DNA of 64,000 nt from CAVTJL01 sp963735065 (GCA_963735065.1 CAVTJL010000001.1:1612001-1676000); one strand, 5' to 3'; shown: positions 55,752 to 64,000, counted from the first letter of the stretch. A program made the numbers and translations. Notes: generated by a model not told the origin, from the sequence alone.

Positions 55752-56444
55752 CTAGGCCGACCGGCCGCCGTGGGGCCGCCGCCGCACGCCGTCGAGGAAG
55801 AGGCTGACGCCGCTCTTGATGCGTCGCTCGATCTCGTCCCGCTCGGGCGGCATGCCGAGGAGCGCACGGCGGAAGCTGCTGCCGGTGACGAGGCTCAAGA
55901 ACTGCTCGGCGGCGAGCTCCGGGCTCTCGATCTCGATGGCGCCACGCGCCGCGTGACGGCGCAGCAGCGCTGCCGTCGCCTGCACCGCCTTCAGGCCCCC
56001 CTCCTCGAATCCCATCCGCGCCAGCTCGGGGAAGCGTGACGCCTGGGCCGAGAGGATGCGCTGCACGGCGATCGCCTCGGGCTTCAGCGACGCTTCGAGA
56101 ACGTGGCGGGCGAGCCCGGTCAGCGCCGCCTCGAGCGGCATCGATGCGTCCGTCTCGAAGGTGCTGAACGGCACGAGCCAGCGCTCGATGAGCTGGTGCA
56201 GCACGGCGGCAAAAAGCGCGCCCTTGTCGCTGTAGCGGGCATAGAGCGTGCGCTTGGCAACGCCCGCGGCCTCCGCCACCGCGTCGATGGTCGTGGCATC
56301 GAAGCCGCGCTCGATGAACATGGCGGTCGCCACCTCGAGCAGCCGTGCCTCGCGCTCCAAGACCTCGTGGCGCCTCGGCCTGCCGCCGCGACCGGTCCGG
56401 CGTGGCGGGCGGTGGTCGGGCGGCCCTTCTCCCTGCGTGCCCAA
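55752..56444 (-). CDS. TetR-family transcriptional regulator
   Basis: Repressor of 230 residues. The N-terminal DNA-binding domain reads LLEVATAMFIERGFDATTIDAVAEAAGVAKRTLYARYSDKGALFAAVL, and the C-terminal part matches the AefR-like TetR_C domain. The TTG start at 56444 has GGAGG just upstream. It is divergent from the His/Trp-rich protein gene, with a symmetric element between them that is its probable operator. Confidence 0.88.
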   Translation of the reverse strand: MGTQGEGPPDHRPPRRTGRGGRPRRHEVLEREARLLEVATAMFIERGFDATTIDAVAEAAGVAKRTLYARYSDKGALFAAVLHQLIERWLVPFSTFETDASMPLEAALTGLARHVLEASLKPEAIAVQRILSAQASRFPELARMGFEEGGLKAVQATAALLRRHAARGAIEIESPELAAEQFLSLVTGSSFRRALLGMPPERDEIERRIKSGVSLFLDGVRRRPHGGRSA

Positions 56445-56487
56445 TGGTCCTCCGCGGGCTTGACGGGCGCAGCGGCCCTTTTATATA

Positions 56488-56506
56488 AAACGATACGGTT
56501 TCGTTT
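56488..56506. promoter_or_regulatory. Probable TetR operator in divergent promoter
   Basis: AAACGA (56488-56493) and TCGTTT (56501-56506) form six-base inverted arms around seven bases, in an AT-rich patch with TTATATAAAA just to the left. It lies between the TetR gene and the exported protein gene. Confidence 0.55.
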
Positions 56507-56547
56507 CATTACTGCCGTGGAGCGGCAGAGCAAGGGGAAAGCGATCC

Positions 56548-56913
56548 ATGTCGATGCGCAAGCTTCTTCTGGGTCTGCCGGTGGTCGCGGCGGCCCTGGG
56601 CGGGATGGCGGTCACGTCGACGCCAGCGCTCGCGGACAATGATCACACGCCTCCCTGGTCGCAGCCGTGGCGGCACGACCAGCACCCGCAGCGCCATTGG
56701 GCCGACGGGCATTGGTGGCAGGGCCGTGGCCAGGACGGCGGCCGCCCGCAGTGGCACGGCGATGGCCGCCAGTGGGCGGACACCGGTCATGGCCCTGGCG
56801 ATCACTGGTGGGCCGACCCCCGTCACGATCATGACGGCTATCGCCGTGCCGATGGCCGCGATCGGCATTCAGCACCTTGGTGGGCTCCGCGGCCCTGGTG
56901 GTCGCACCCCTGA
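56548..56913 (+). CDS. Small exported His/Trp-rich protein
   Basis: Precursor of 121 residues. Residues 1-29 are a signal peptide ending in ALA before DNDH. The mature 92 residues contain 12 His and 13 Trp, many Asp and Gly, and no Cys, in short repeats such as HWW, DHWW and PWW. ATG 56548 follows AGGGGAAAG. I do not recognise a family. The composition suggests metal binding in the periplasm. It is divergent from a TetR regulator that probably controls it. Confidence 0.65.
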   Translation: MSMRKLLLGLPVVAAALGGMAVTSTPALADNDHTPPWSQPWRHDQHPQRHWADGHWWQGRGQDGGRPQWHGDGRQWADTGHGPGDHWWADPRHDHDGYRRADGRDRHSAPWWAPRPWWSHP

Positions 56914-56938
56914 GCCTGACCCCGCATCATCCATCGAG

Positions 56939-56962
56939 GCCGTCCCGGCACGCCGGGACGGC
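56939..56962. terminator. Bidirectional terminator-like hairpin
   Basis: Perfect ten-base arms GCCGTCCCGG (56939-56948) and CCGGGACGGC (56953-56962) with loop CACG, in the gap between the His/Trp-rich protein gene and the convergent histidine kinase gene. Confidence 0.6.
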
Positions 56963-57006
56963 GCCCCGCCCGGGCCCTGCTGGCGCCCGCGGCGCTTCGC
57001 GACCGG

Positions 57007-59709
57007 TCAGCCCTCGCCGGCGCTCGTGACCGTCTCGGCGTGAGCCTCGACCGCGAGCGCCTCGTCGACCATTGCCAGCGCGCAATCACGGGTCTGCGTC
57101 AGAGCCGTCAGCAGCTCCTCGATCTCCTTCTCGGTGGCGCTTTCGGCGGAGCGCTCGATGCGTCGCGCGAGATCGGTGATCCGCGGCACGCCGAAGCTGG
57201 CGCCCTGGCCGGCCAGGCGGTGCGCGGTGCTGGCCAGGGTCTTGCGGTCGCCGTCCGCCAGCACGCGGCGCATGGTGCCGAGCTCGCGGCCGGCATTTCC
57301 CAGCATGCGGGTCACGAGGAGCCTGACGCGGTCACGGCCGATCCGTTCCTCGAGCTGACGCAGCATCTTCTGGTCGAGGGGGAGGTCGACCGTCGTGCCG
57401 TCGCCGCCTGCCTCCGGTGGCGGCTCGGGGGCGGCCTCGGGCGGCGTCGGGCCGGGGGCATAGCGGGCCAGCATGGCAAAGAGGAGGTTGGCCTCGATCG
57501 GCTTGGCCAGATGGTCGTTCATGCCGGCCTCGCGCGAGGCCGCGACGTCGGAGGCGAAGACGTGCGCCGTCATCGCGATGATCGGCACCCCCGCCTCCGG
57601 GCCGGGCAGGCTGCGGATCCGCCTCGTCGCCTCGAGCCCGTTGAGGTCGGGCATGTTGATGTCCATGAGCACGAGGTCGAACAGCTCCCGGCGGACGGCG
57701 GCGATCGCCTCGAGCCCGTCCCTGGCGAGCGCCACCCGGTGCCCGCGCAGGGTCAACAGGGCCTCGATCAGCTCGCGGTTGGTCTCGACATCGTCCACGA
57801 CGAGCACCCGGAGCGAGCGTCCTTCCGCCTCGCGGCCCAGCGGCTCGACTACGGGCAGGGTGGCCTCGTCGACTGGATGAAGCGGCAGCTCGAACCAGAA
57901 GGTGCTGCCCCGTCCGGACTCGCTGTGGACGCCGATGCTGCCTCCGGCCAGCTCGACCAGCTGCTTGCAGATGGCGAGGCCCAGCCCGGTGCCGCCATAG
58001 CGCCGGGTCGTGCTCGAATCGGCCTGGTGGAAGGCCTGGAACAGGCCCTTTTGCTGCTCGTCGCTGATGCCGATGCCGGTGTCCGACACGGCGAACCGCA
58101 CCCAGTGGCGGCCGTCCTGCCGCTCCATCGCGCGGAGCACCAGGCGGATCGCACCCCGGTCGGTGAACTTGGCCGCGTTCGAGAGGAGATTGCTCAGCAC
58201 CTGCCTCAGCCTGACCGGATCACCCATCAGCCAGACGGGCAGCTCGTGATCGACGGAGACGGACAGCTCGATCGCCTTCTCGGCCACCAGCATCTCGGTC
58301 GTCGTGCGCAGGTCGCGGACGACGTCGCGCAGCCGGAACGGCAGCTGCTCGACCTCGATCTTGCCCGCCTCGAGCTTGCTGAAATCGAGCGTGTCGTTGA
58401 GCAGCGTCAGGAGCTGACGGCCGGTGGCCCGGATGATGTCGACATAGCGCCGCTGCCCGGCGTCCGCGACGGTCCGGGCGAGAAGGTCCGCAAAGCCCAG
58501 GATCGCGTTCATCGGCGTGCGGATCTCGTGGCTCATCATCGCCAGGAACTCGGACTTGGCGAGATTGGCACGCTGGGCCCCTGCCGCCAGGTGGCGCATC
58601 TCCTCGGCCTGGACCTCGAGCCTTTTCCTCACCTCGGCCAGAGCCTGGTCCCGCTGCGTCCGCTCGGTGATGTCCAAGGACACATCGACGACGCCGCTGA
58701 CCCGGCCGTCGCCGCCATGCACGGGCACGCGCGTCGTCAGGAGAATGCGCTCCCGCCCCCTGGCGTCGCGGGCGGCGTGCTCGAACGAGAAGATCGGGAC
58801 GCCCGGCCGCAGGAGCAGCCCGATGCCCGGATCGTCGCTCGACGCCGTGGACCCTTCCGCGTGGTGGAGCCAGGGCGGCTCGGTCGACTGGAAGAAGTCG
58901 ATATAGAGCCGGTTGGCGAAGAGCCGGCGGCCCTCGAGATCCCACGCGATGATCATGGTGGGCACGGCGTCGATCACGGCCTGCAGCCGCTGGCCCGCCG
59001 CCAGCGCCTCGTTCTTGGCCCCTTGCGCCTGCCGCAGCGCCACGTTGCCGCGGTGGATCGACATCAAGAGCTGCAGGATCAGCACCGCGGTGCTGAGCAG
59101 CATCAGGAGGAAGAGGCCCAGGGCGTCCCTGTAGATCTGGTCGACCTCGCGGGCGCGCTGCGCGTTCTTCTGGACCCGCTCGGCGTGAACCTTGGCCTCG
59201 ACGTCGACGAGCCAGCGGTGGAGATCCGTGAGCACGCCCTCGATGCGGTCGTAGCCGGCGATATCGTCCGGTGTGAGGCCCTCGACCGTCGGCTCGAGCG
59301 CGGCGAAGGCAGCCTCAAGGGCCTTCGCCCGCGGCACGAACTGGCCGATGCTCGAGAAGAGCTTGCCGTTCTGCGGGTTGTTGAGGAAAAGCGGCAGACG
59401 GCTCCACAAGACCTCGAACTGCTCGACCAGGTCGCCGTGGCTGAGACCGCCGTTCGGCCGCATGAAGCGCTGCAGGTCGGTGTCGAACTTCTGCAGCTGC
59501 GTCATGCCCTGCAGAATGTTCCACTCGCCGGCCATCTCGGCCTCGTGCTTCAGGCTCCCTTCGGTTGCGACCCGCGCCAGGTTGGCGAGGCCGGCGACGA
59601 TGAAGACGGTGATGGCAACGCCCAGCACGGCATAGGGGGCGAGGTTGGCGGCAAGGCCGCCGCCTCTCAGGAACCGTGATGAGAAGAAGCGTGCCACGCT
59701 GCCATCCAA
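57007..59709 (-). CDS. Hybrid sensor histidine kinase with PAS, receiver and Hpt domains
   Basis: Membrane-bound phosphorelay protein of 900 residues. Spans at about 24-44 and 198-217 enclose a periplasmic helical sensor region. A PAS domain covers about 242-350, the HisKA phosphoacceptor is H394 (MMSHEIRTP), the ATPase domain covers 495-610 (VSDTGIGI, GGTGLGLAI), the receiver aspartate is D683 (LMDINMPDLNG), and the Hpt histidine is H830 (STAHRLAGQG). The TTG start at 59709 is three bases after the stop of the SUOX-fold gene, so the two are coupled. No separate response regulator is nearby. Confidence 0.9.
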   Translation of the reverse strand: MDGSVARFFSSRFLRGGGLAANLAPYAVLGVAITVFIVAGLANLARVATEGSLKHEAEMAGEWNILQGMTQLQKFDTDLQRFMRPNGGLSHGDLVEQFEVLWSRLPLFLNNPQNGKLFSSIGQFVPRAKALEAAFAALEPTVEGLTPDDIAGYDRIEGVLTDLHRWLVDVEAKVHAERVQKNAQRAREVDQIYRDALGLFLLMLLSTAVLILQLLMSIHRGNVALRQAQGAKNEALAAGQRLQAVIDAVPTMIIAWDLEGRRLFANRLYIDFFQSTEPPWLHHAEGSTASSDDPGIGLLLRPGVPIFSFEHAARDARGRERILLTTRVPVHGGDGRVSGVVDVSLDITERTQRDQALAEVRKRLEVQAEEMRHLAAGAQRANLAKSEFLAMMSHEIRTPMNAILGFADLLARTVADAGQRRYVDIIRATGRQLLTLLNDTLDFSKLEAGKIEVEQLPFRLRDVVRDLRTTTEMLVAEKAIELSVSVDHELPVWLMGDPVRLRQVLSNLLSNAAKFTDRGAIRLVLRAMERQDGRHWVRFAVSDTGIGISDEQQKGLFQAFHQADSSTTRRYGGTGLGLAICKQLVELAGGSIGVHSESGRGSTFWFELPLHPVDEATLPVVEPLGREAEGRSLRVLVVDDVETNRELIEALLTLRGHRVALARDGLEAIAAVRRELFDLVLMDINMPDLNGLEATRRIRSLPGPEAGVPIIAMTAHVFASDVAASREAGMNDHLAKPIEANLLFAMLARYAPGPTPPEAAPEPPPEAGGDGTTVDLPLDQKMLRQLEERIGRDRVRLLVTRMLGNAGRELGTMRRVLADGDRKTLASTAHRLAGQGASFGVPRITDLARRIERSAESATEKEIEELLTALTQTRDCALAMVDEALAVEAHAETVTSAGEG

Positions 59710-59712
59710 CGG

Positions 59713-60258
59713 TCAGCGGACATCCAGCGAGCGGACCTGCCAAATCGATCGGGACTCGTAGACTGGGCCCGACAGCTCCGGGTGCTGGCTCCAGGGATAG
59801 ATGATCCAGAGCGGCCCCTTCTCGCGGATGCGCATTGGCTCGCCGTCGATGCGGGTGGCGAGCAGCACGTCGTACTGCTCCACGTCGGCGATCGGCACGT
59901 CGACCGCATAGTCGTTCAGCGCCATCGCGTGGAGGCTCGTGCCCTTGGCGCCCACGGCGCTCAGCAGGGTGCGCAGGAGCACGCCGGTGAAGTGCACCGG
60001 CTGCGGCGTGAACGGCGTCTTGGTCACGAGGTTCGTGGTGCCGAGCTTCTCGAGGCTGGCGAGGGTGAAGGTCACCGTGTGGTCGGCGCCACCCTTGGTG
60101 ATGTCACCGGTCACCGTCAGGATCGTGCGCTGCTCGTCGGCATGAGCCGCCTCGGGGGCGAGCGCACGCAGGGCCATGAGCAGCGTCGCCAGGAAGAGTG
60201 ACCGCAAGCTGACCAGCGCTGAACGTCGACTGTTGCGAAGGCTGTACGGCATAAGCAT
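59713..60258 (-). CDS. Exported SUOX-fold (molybdopterin-binding-like) protein without cysteine
   Basis: Periplasmic protein of 181 residues. A signal segment spans 1-41 (ending EAAHA). The mature part resembles the oxidoreductase molybdopterin-binding domain (LTVTGDITKG, FTGVLLRTLLSAVGAKG, ATRIDGEPMRIREKGPLWIIYPW). It has no cysteine anywhere, so the Mo-ligating residue of sulfite-oxidase-type enzymes is absent. ATG 60258 follows GGGAG. Directly followed by the hybrid kinase gene, it is probably the kinase's periplasmic signal-binding partner rather than an enzyme. Confidence 0.75.
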   Translation of the reverse strand: MLMPYSLRNSRRSALVSLRSLFLATLLMALRALAPEAAHADEQRTILTVTGDITKGGADHTVTFTLASLEKLGTTNLVTKTPFTPQPVHFTGVLLRTLLSAVGAKGTSLHAMALNDYAVDVPIADVEQYDVLLATRIDGEPMRIREKGPLWIIYPWSQHPELSGPVYESRSIWQVRSLDVR

Positions 60259-60474
60259 CTCCCGGCTCCGGGGAGCGGTGTCGTTGCACTGCTGGTTACG
60301 CTCCCTGAGCTCTTCTCTTGCAGCTCACGCACTATGATAGTCTCAGCCTGCCTGCGTGCCCAGAGCGCTTGCGAGCTGTCCGGCCGATGGGCTTCACCCT
60401 GTGGCCGGCGCTACTTTCGGTAGAGCCAGTCGCCCGCCTTGCGGCTGCCGCTCGTTGCGGCCGGCAACACCGGC

Positions 60475-60942
60475 TCAGGGGTGCTTGTGGATCGGGTCGG
60501 TCCAGAAGACGCTTTCCGGCTTCTCGACGGGCTCGATGTCGAGATTGACGACGACCGCCTCCTGATCGCTGCGCACCACCACGCACTCGAGCGGCTCGCC
60601 GGCCGAGGCGTTGATCTCCTGGTGCGGCACGTAGGGCGGCACGAAGATGAAATCGCCGGGGCCGGCCTCGGCCACGAACTCGAGATGGTCGCCCCAGCGC
60701 ATCCGCGCCTTGCCCTTGAGGACGTAGATGACGCTCTCGAGCTCGCCGTGATGGTGGGCGCCGGTCTTGGCGTCGGGGTGGATCGTCACCGTGCCGGCCC
60801 AGATCTTCTGGGCGCCCGCCTTGGCGGCGGTGATGGCGGCCGCACGGCTCATGCCCGGGGTCTGGGCGGTGTTGGCGTCGAGCTCGCCGGCTCGGATCAC
60901 GCGCACGCCGTTGGTGCGCCAGTCGGGATGGGTGTCGCTCAT
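60475..60942 (-). CDS. Cupin-domain protein
   Basis: Single-domain cupin of 155 residues. The first motif AGTVTIHPDAKTGAHHHGELESVIYVLKG carries the metal histidines and glutamate, and the second FIFVPPYVPHQEIN carries the last histidine. The long N-terminal part is helical. ATG 60942 follows AAGGAG. It is divergent from the third cyclase gene. No substrate is evident; such proteins include dioxygenases, isomerases and sensors. Confidence 0.82.
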   Translation of the reverse strand: MSDTHPDWRTNGVRVIRAGELDANTAQTPGMSRAAAITAAKAGAQKIWAGTVTIHPDAKTGAHHHGELESVIYVLKGKARMRWGDHLEFVAEAGPGDFIFVPPYVPHQEINASAGEPLECVVVRSDQEAVVVNLDIEPVEKPESVFWTDPIHKHP

Positions 60943-61096
60943 GCCGGGCTCCTTGTCCTGGGCGCCGGGCCGGCGCCGCCACGCATGGCGGGCCACCCCG
61001 GGGTGGCACCGCAGCATCGGGGCGTTGTAGAAGCCCACGAGGCGCAGCGCGACCGCCGATCCGCCGCAGGCGTCGCGAAGGAGGGACGGGCAGGGC

Positions 61097-62086
61097 ATGA
61101 CGGAACGTGAGGCCGGCGCCCGCATCGAGCGCAAGCTCACGACCATCCTCGCCGCCGACATCGCCGGCTACGCCCGCCTGATGGAGCGGGACGAGGCCGG
61201 CACGCTCGAGCGCCTGCGCGACTGCCGCCGGCTCCTGGGCGGGCTGATCGAGCGCCATCGCGGCCGCATCGCCAACACGGCGGGCGACGGCGTCCTGGCG
61301 GAGTTCCCGAGCGTCGTCGAGGCGGTGCGCTGCGCCGTCGAGATCCAGCAGGAGCTGGGTGCCCGCAACGCCGGCCTGCCGGATGACAGGCGCATGGCCT
61401 TGCGTATCGGCCTCAACCTCGGCGACGTGATGGTCGAGGGCGGCGATCTCTTCGGCGAGGGCGTCAATGTGGCTGCCCGCCTCCAGACGCTGGCCGAGCC
61501 GGGCGGCATCCTGATCTCGGGCACCGTCCACGACCTCGTCCGCGGCAAGCTCGACATCGGCTACGACTGGCTGGGCGACCGCCAGGTCAAGAACATCGAC
61601 CGGGAGATCGCCGTCTGGCGCATCCGCCTGGGCGGCGAGGGCGCGCCGCACGTGACGATGGAGCCCCAGGCCCCGCCTCGCCGCACCGCCCCGCCGCCTG
61701 ACGATCCACCCGCCGCCGCCGAGGACGACGCTGTCCCTGGGACCTGGCAAAGCAGCCGGTCGCTGAGGGTGGGCCTCGTGGCGATAGCGCTCGCCGTCGC
61801 GGCGCCGCTCACGGGCGTGCGCTGGCTCGTCTGGCCGGCGATCGGCATCGGCTTTGGAACCTTGAGCGGCGTCCTCGCCCGGGCCGGCCTGCCGCGGCGT
61901 CGCCACAGGGCCCTGCAGCTCGTGCTGGTCGTGCTGCTGCTGGCCGCCATCAACATCGCGAGCGGAAGCCCGGACTGGTGGGTGATCTATCCCGCGATCC
62001 CGCTCCTGGCGGTCGCCTTCGTCATGGACCCGGGCTTCCCGCTCGGCCTCGTGGCGCTCTGCCGGACCCTGGCGCGGCGCCGTTGA
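61097..62086 (+). CDS. Class III adenylate cyclase with C-terminal membrane domain
   Basis: Protein of 329 residues. Residues 10-175 form a class III cyclase (metal aspartates D21 in LAADIAGYARLM and D64 in AGDGVLAEF). A Pro-rich linker follows, then hydrophobic spans from about 225 (LRVGLVAIALAVAAPLTGVRWLVWPAIGIGFG and LQLVLVVLLLAAINIASG), unlike the two soluble cyclases in the window. ATG 61097. The next gene follows after 11 bases on the same strand. Confidence 0.85.
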   Translation: MTEREAGARIERKLTTILAADIAGYARLMERDEAGTLERLRDCRRLLGGLIERHRGRIANTAGDGVLAEFPSVVEAVRCAVEIQQELGARNAGLPDDRRMALRIGLNLGDVMVEGGDLFGEGVNVAARLQTLAEPGGILISGTVHDLVRGKLDIGYDWLGDRQVKNIDREIAVWRIRLGGEGAPHVTMEPQAPPRRTAPPPDDPPAAAEDDAVPGTWQSSRSLRVGLVAIALAVAAPLTGVRWLVWPAIGIGFGTLSGVLARAGLPRRRHRALQLVLVVLLLAAINIASGSPDWWVIYPAIPLLAVAFVMDPGFPLGLVALCRTLARRR

Positions 62087-62097
62087 GGCGCAGCCCG

Positions 62098-63009
62098 ATG
62101 GTCGAGCACCCGCCATCGCAGCGGCGCGGCTGGCTGGGCGCGGCGCCGGAGCGGGCGGCCCCTCTTCTCTTTCTCTGCCTCTGGTCCGGCGGCTATGTGG
62201 CGGCCAGGACCGCCGTCCAGTTCTGCCCGCCCATCACCCTCGTCGCCGTCCGCTTCGCGCTTACGCTCCTGATCTTTCTCGCCGTGGCGCTGGCGCTCCG
62301 AGCGCCCTGGCCCCGTCGCTGGCGGGATGCCCTGCCGATCGCCGTCTCGGGCCTCCTGATCCAGGGCTTCTATTTCACCGGGAGCTATCTCTCCTTCGCC
62401 CGGGGCATGGCGGCCGGGCCCATGGCCTTGCTCCTCGCCCTGCAGCCGGTGCTCACCGCCTGCGTCGCGGGGCGCCTCCTGGGCGAGCGGGTGGTGCCCC
62501 GCCAATGGATCGGGCTCGTTCTGGGCTTCTTGGGCGTGGCCCTGGTGCTCGGCACCAAGCTCGCGGCCGGCATCGGCACGCCCGGCGCCGTCTTCTGGGC
62601 TATCGGGGCACTGCTCGCGATCACGATCGGCACCCTCTTCCAAAAGCGCTTCTGCCCGGTGTTCGACCTTTGGACCGGCGGCGTCATCCAGTTCGCCGCG
62701 GCCTCGGCCTTCGCGATCCCCGCAGCCCTCCTGCTCGAGACGCCGCGGATCGTCTGGACACCCACCTTCGGCTGGGCCTTCGCCTATCTCGTGCTGGGCA
62801 ACTCGATCGTCGCCGTGAGCCTCTTGAACCTCATGATCCGCAGGGGCGAGGCCGCCCGCGTCACGAGCCTTCTCTACCTCGTGCCGGGCGGCGCCGCTCT
62901 CCTCGCCTGGCTGCTCCTGGGCGAGACCATGTCCGGCCTCGCCCTCCTGGGCCTTCTCGTCGGCGCCGGCGGCGTCGCCCTTGTCCTGGCGCGCCGCCGC
63001 CCGGCCTGA
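62098..63009 (+). CDS. EamA/DMT-family membrane transporter
   Basis: Inner-membrane exporter-type protein of 303 residues with ten hydrophobic spans and two EamA repeats (LLFLCLWSGGYVAARTAVQF at the start; VPGGAALLAWLLLGETMSG in the second). ATG 62098 starts 11 bases after the cyclase stop, so they may share a transcript. The cargo is unknown; it is not closely similar to the EamA protein at 23329. Confidence 0.88.
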   Translation: MVEHPPSQRRGWLGAAPERAAPLLFLCLWSGGYVAARTAVQFCPPITLVAVRFALTLLIFLAVALALRAPWPRRWRDALPIAVSGLLIQGFYFTGSYLSFARGMAAGPMALLLALQPVLTACVAGRLLGERVVPRQWIGLVLGFLGVALVLGTKLAAGIGTPGAVFWAIGALLAITIGTLFQKRFCPVFDLWTGGVIQFAAASAFAIPAALLLETPRIVWTPTFGWAFAYLVLGNSIVAVSLLNLMIRRGEAARVTSLLYLVPGGAALLAWLLLGETMSGLALLGLLVGAGGVALVLARRRPA

Positions 63010-63013
63010 GGCG

Positions 63014-63379
63014 CTACTGCTCGACGAACTGGTAGTCGGCCCTGATCCGCCCGTCCCGGTCGATCAGGAGAAAGTCAAAGCCCTCGGCCACCACGGCCTC
63101 GTCGAAGGTACGGACCATGCGCCAGCGGAACCTGACGCCGTCATGGTGGCCGTCGACCTCGTCGGCCAGGGTGAAGCGGAACTCGCCCGTCGCCACGAAC
63201 CGCGCATAGGCGTCGGCCACGCGCTGCTCCAGCCCCTCGTGGCCGCGTGCCTCGAGCGAGCGCGTGCAGTGGATCGCGTCCCTGGCCCAAAGCTCGGCGA
63301 TGGCGGTGCGCCGCCGCTCCGCATCCGCCTCGTTCCACAGCGCCACGTACCTGCTCACCAGCTCGACCATGTCGACCAC
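63014..63379 (-). CDS. SnoaL-like/NTF2-fold protein
   Basis: Small alpha+beta-cone protein of 121 residues (MVELVSRYVALWNEADAERRRTAIAELWARDAIH ... GHEGLEQRVADAY). This fold serves as a ketosteroid-isomerase-like enzyme or binding protein. The start is GTG 63379, with GGGAG upstream, or the in-frame ATG 63370. It is divergent from a YafY-type regulator, a frequent pairing, and the palindrome at 63477-63493 lies between them. Confidence 0.8.
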   Translation of the reverse strand: MVDMVELVSRYVALWNEADAERRRTAIAELWARDAIHCTRSLEARGHEGLEQRVADAYARFVATGEFRFTLADEVDGHHDGVRFRWRMVRTFDEAVVAEGFDFLLIDRDGRIRADYQFVEQ

Positions 63380-63476
63380 GGACCGTCTCCCGAGCGTTCC
63401 TCGACCTCGAGACCCCGAGCCACCCGCCCGCCCGAGGCTCGCTGCCCTCTTGATCGACAGGTCTAGCAGGGCCTAC

Positions 63477-63493
63477 CTGACATCCTCTGTCAG
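63477..63493. promoter_or_regulatory. Probable YafY-type operator
   Basis: Perfect six-base arms CTGACA (63477-63482) and TGTCAG (63488-63493) with a five-base spacer, in the gap between the SnoaL-like gene and the YafY regulator gene and 23 bases before the latter's ATG. Confidence 0.65.
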
Positions 63494-63516
63494 CTATCGG
63501 CGGGCGGGCCTCGAAA

Positions 63517-64000
63517 ATGCGCGCGAGCCGGCTTCTCTCGATGCTCCTGCTCCTCCAGGCGCGGGGCCGCGTCACCGCGCAGGCGCTGGCCGATGAGCTC
63601 GAGGTCTCGGTGCGCACCGTCTATCGCGACGCCGACGATCTCAGCGCCGCGGGCGTGCCCATCTATGCCGAGCGCGGCGCCGGCGGCGGCTTCGCGCTCC
63701 TCGACGGCTACCGGACGCGGCTCACCGGCATGACCTCGGACGAGGTCGAGACGCTCTCGATCGCCGGGCTGAAGAGCGCTGCCGTGGAGCTGGGCCTCGC
63801 CGACCGGCTGCAGGCGGCCCAGCTCAAGCTGATGGCGGCGCTGCCGGCGGCAGGGCCCGACAATTCCCGCATCGGCGCCCGGCTGCATGTCGACCCGATC
63901 GAATGGTTCCACCGCCCGCGCCCGGTGCCGGACCTGCCGCTCATCGCCCGCGCCGTCTGGGAGCAGCGGCGTCTGGCGATGCTCTACACCGGCCGGCGCG
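63517..64000 (+). CDS. YafY-type HTH/WYL transcriptional regulator (3' end outside window)
   Basis: Only the first 161 codons are present. The N-terminal winged helix reads SRLLSMLLLLQARGRVTAQALADELEVSVRTVYRDADDLSAAGVPIYAERGAGGGFAL, diagnostic of the DeoR-like YafY family, and the start of the WYL domain (LIARAVWEQRRLAMLYTGR) follows. ATG 63517 is chosen. Likely regulates the divergent SnoaL-like gene and itself. Confidence 0.87.
   Translation, partial: MRASRLLSMLLLLQARGRVTAQALADELEVSVRTVYRDADDLSAAGVPIYAERGAGGGFALLDGYRTRLTGMTSDEVETLSIAGLKSAAVELGLADRLQAAQLKLMAALPAAGPDNSRIGARLHVDPIEWFHRPRPVPDLPLIARAVWEQRRLAMLYTGRR

Overview
The window is very GC-rich, densely packed bacterial chromosome with no rRNA, tRNA, CRISPR array, insertion sequence or prophage that I could see. 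The gene content points to an alphaproteobacterium, perhaps of the Rhodospirillales/Geminicoccales type: a GcvA-like LysR regulator, several class III adenylate cyclases, an ETF:ubiquinone oxidoreductase, gyrA followed by coaD, and frequent ATGA/GTGA stop-start overlaps. This placement is inference from content and composition, not from a marker-gene tree.

Region 1 (12-11460) is a divergent catabolic locus. The left arm encodes a periplasmic amino-acid binding protein, two HisM-type permeases, an ABC ATPase, a DapA-family enzyme and a single 982-residue polypeptide that fuses HcnA-, HcnB- and HcnC-like parts. The right arm encodes the same three enzyme parts as separate genes, a second DapA-family enzyme and a GntR/FCD regulator. 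A near-perfect 28-bp palindrome lies between the arms. The parts resemble D-hydroxyproline or other imino-acid degradation, but the substrate is not determined.

Region 2 (11494-27353) holds regulators and enzymes: an AbrB-like protein with an AT-hook tail, an HxlR regulator beside a methyltransferase, a metallo-beta-lactamase-fold protein, an NAD-dependent oxidoreductase with a SAF domain, a VapBC-type toxin-antitoxin pair, a 1104-residue SAM-cyclase-ATPase regulator, a proline-4-hydroxylase/EctD-like dioxygenase with its own GntR regulator, an amidase, a transporter, an ABM/2-hydroxyacid dehydrogenase fusion, map and a LysR regulator.

Region 3 (27354-45942) begins with a gene-poor stretch and a glutathione S-transferase remnant. 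It continues with a cyclase-TPR protein, a phosphatase, the ETF:ubiquinone oxidoreductase, a TMEM43-family protein, an AlkA-like glycosylase, an MntA/HepT-like pair whose HepT lacks its active-site residues, a nitronate monooxygenase, the sulfite reductase genes cysJ-cysI, an AhpD/MocR divergent pair, gyrA and coaD.

Region 4 (45952-54932) looks like one alditol-catabolism regulon. It has a SorC regulator, a glycerol-1-phosphate-dehydrogenase-like enzyme, an FGGY kinase and a sugar ABC transporter without an ATPase. Facing them are a class II aldolase and a HAD hydrolase. The inferred order is uptake, phosphorylation, oxidation to a ketose 1-phosphate, and aldol cleavage.

Region 5 (54937-64000) has a sulfotransferase, a TetR regulator divergent from a His/Trp-rich exported protein, a hybrid histidine kinase downstream of a cysteine-free SUOX-fold protein, a cupin, a third cyclase, an EamA transporter and a SnoaL-like/YafY divergent pair that runs off the end. 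Eight single-base frameshifts, all removable by deleting one base, occur in otherwise well-conserved genes and probably reflect sequence errors rather than decay.
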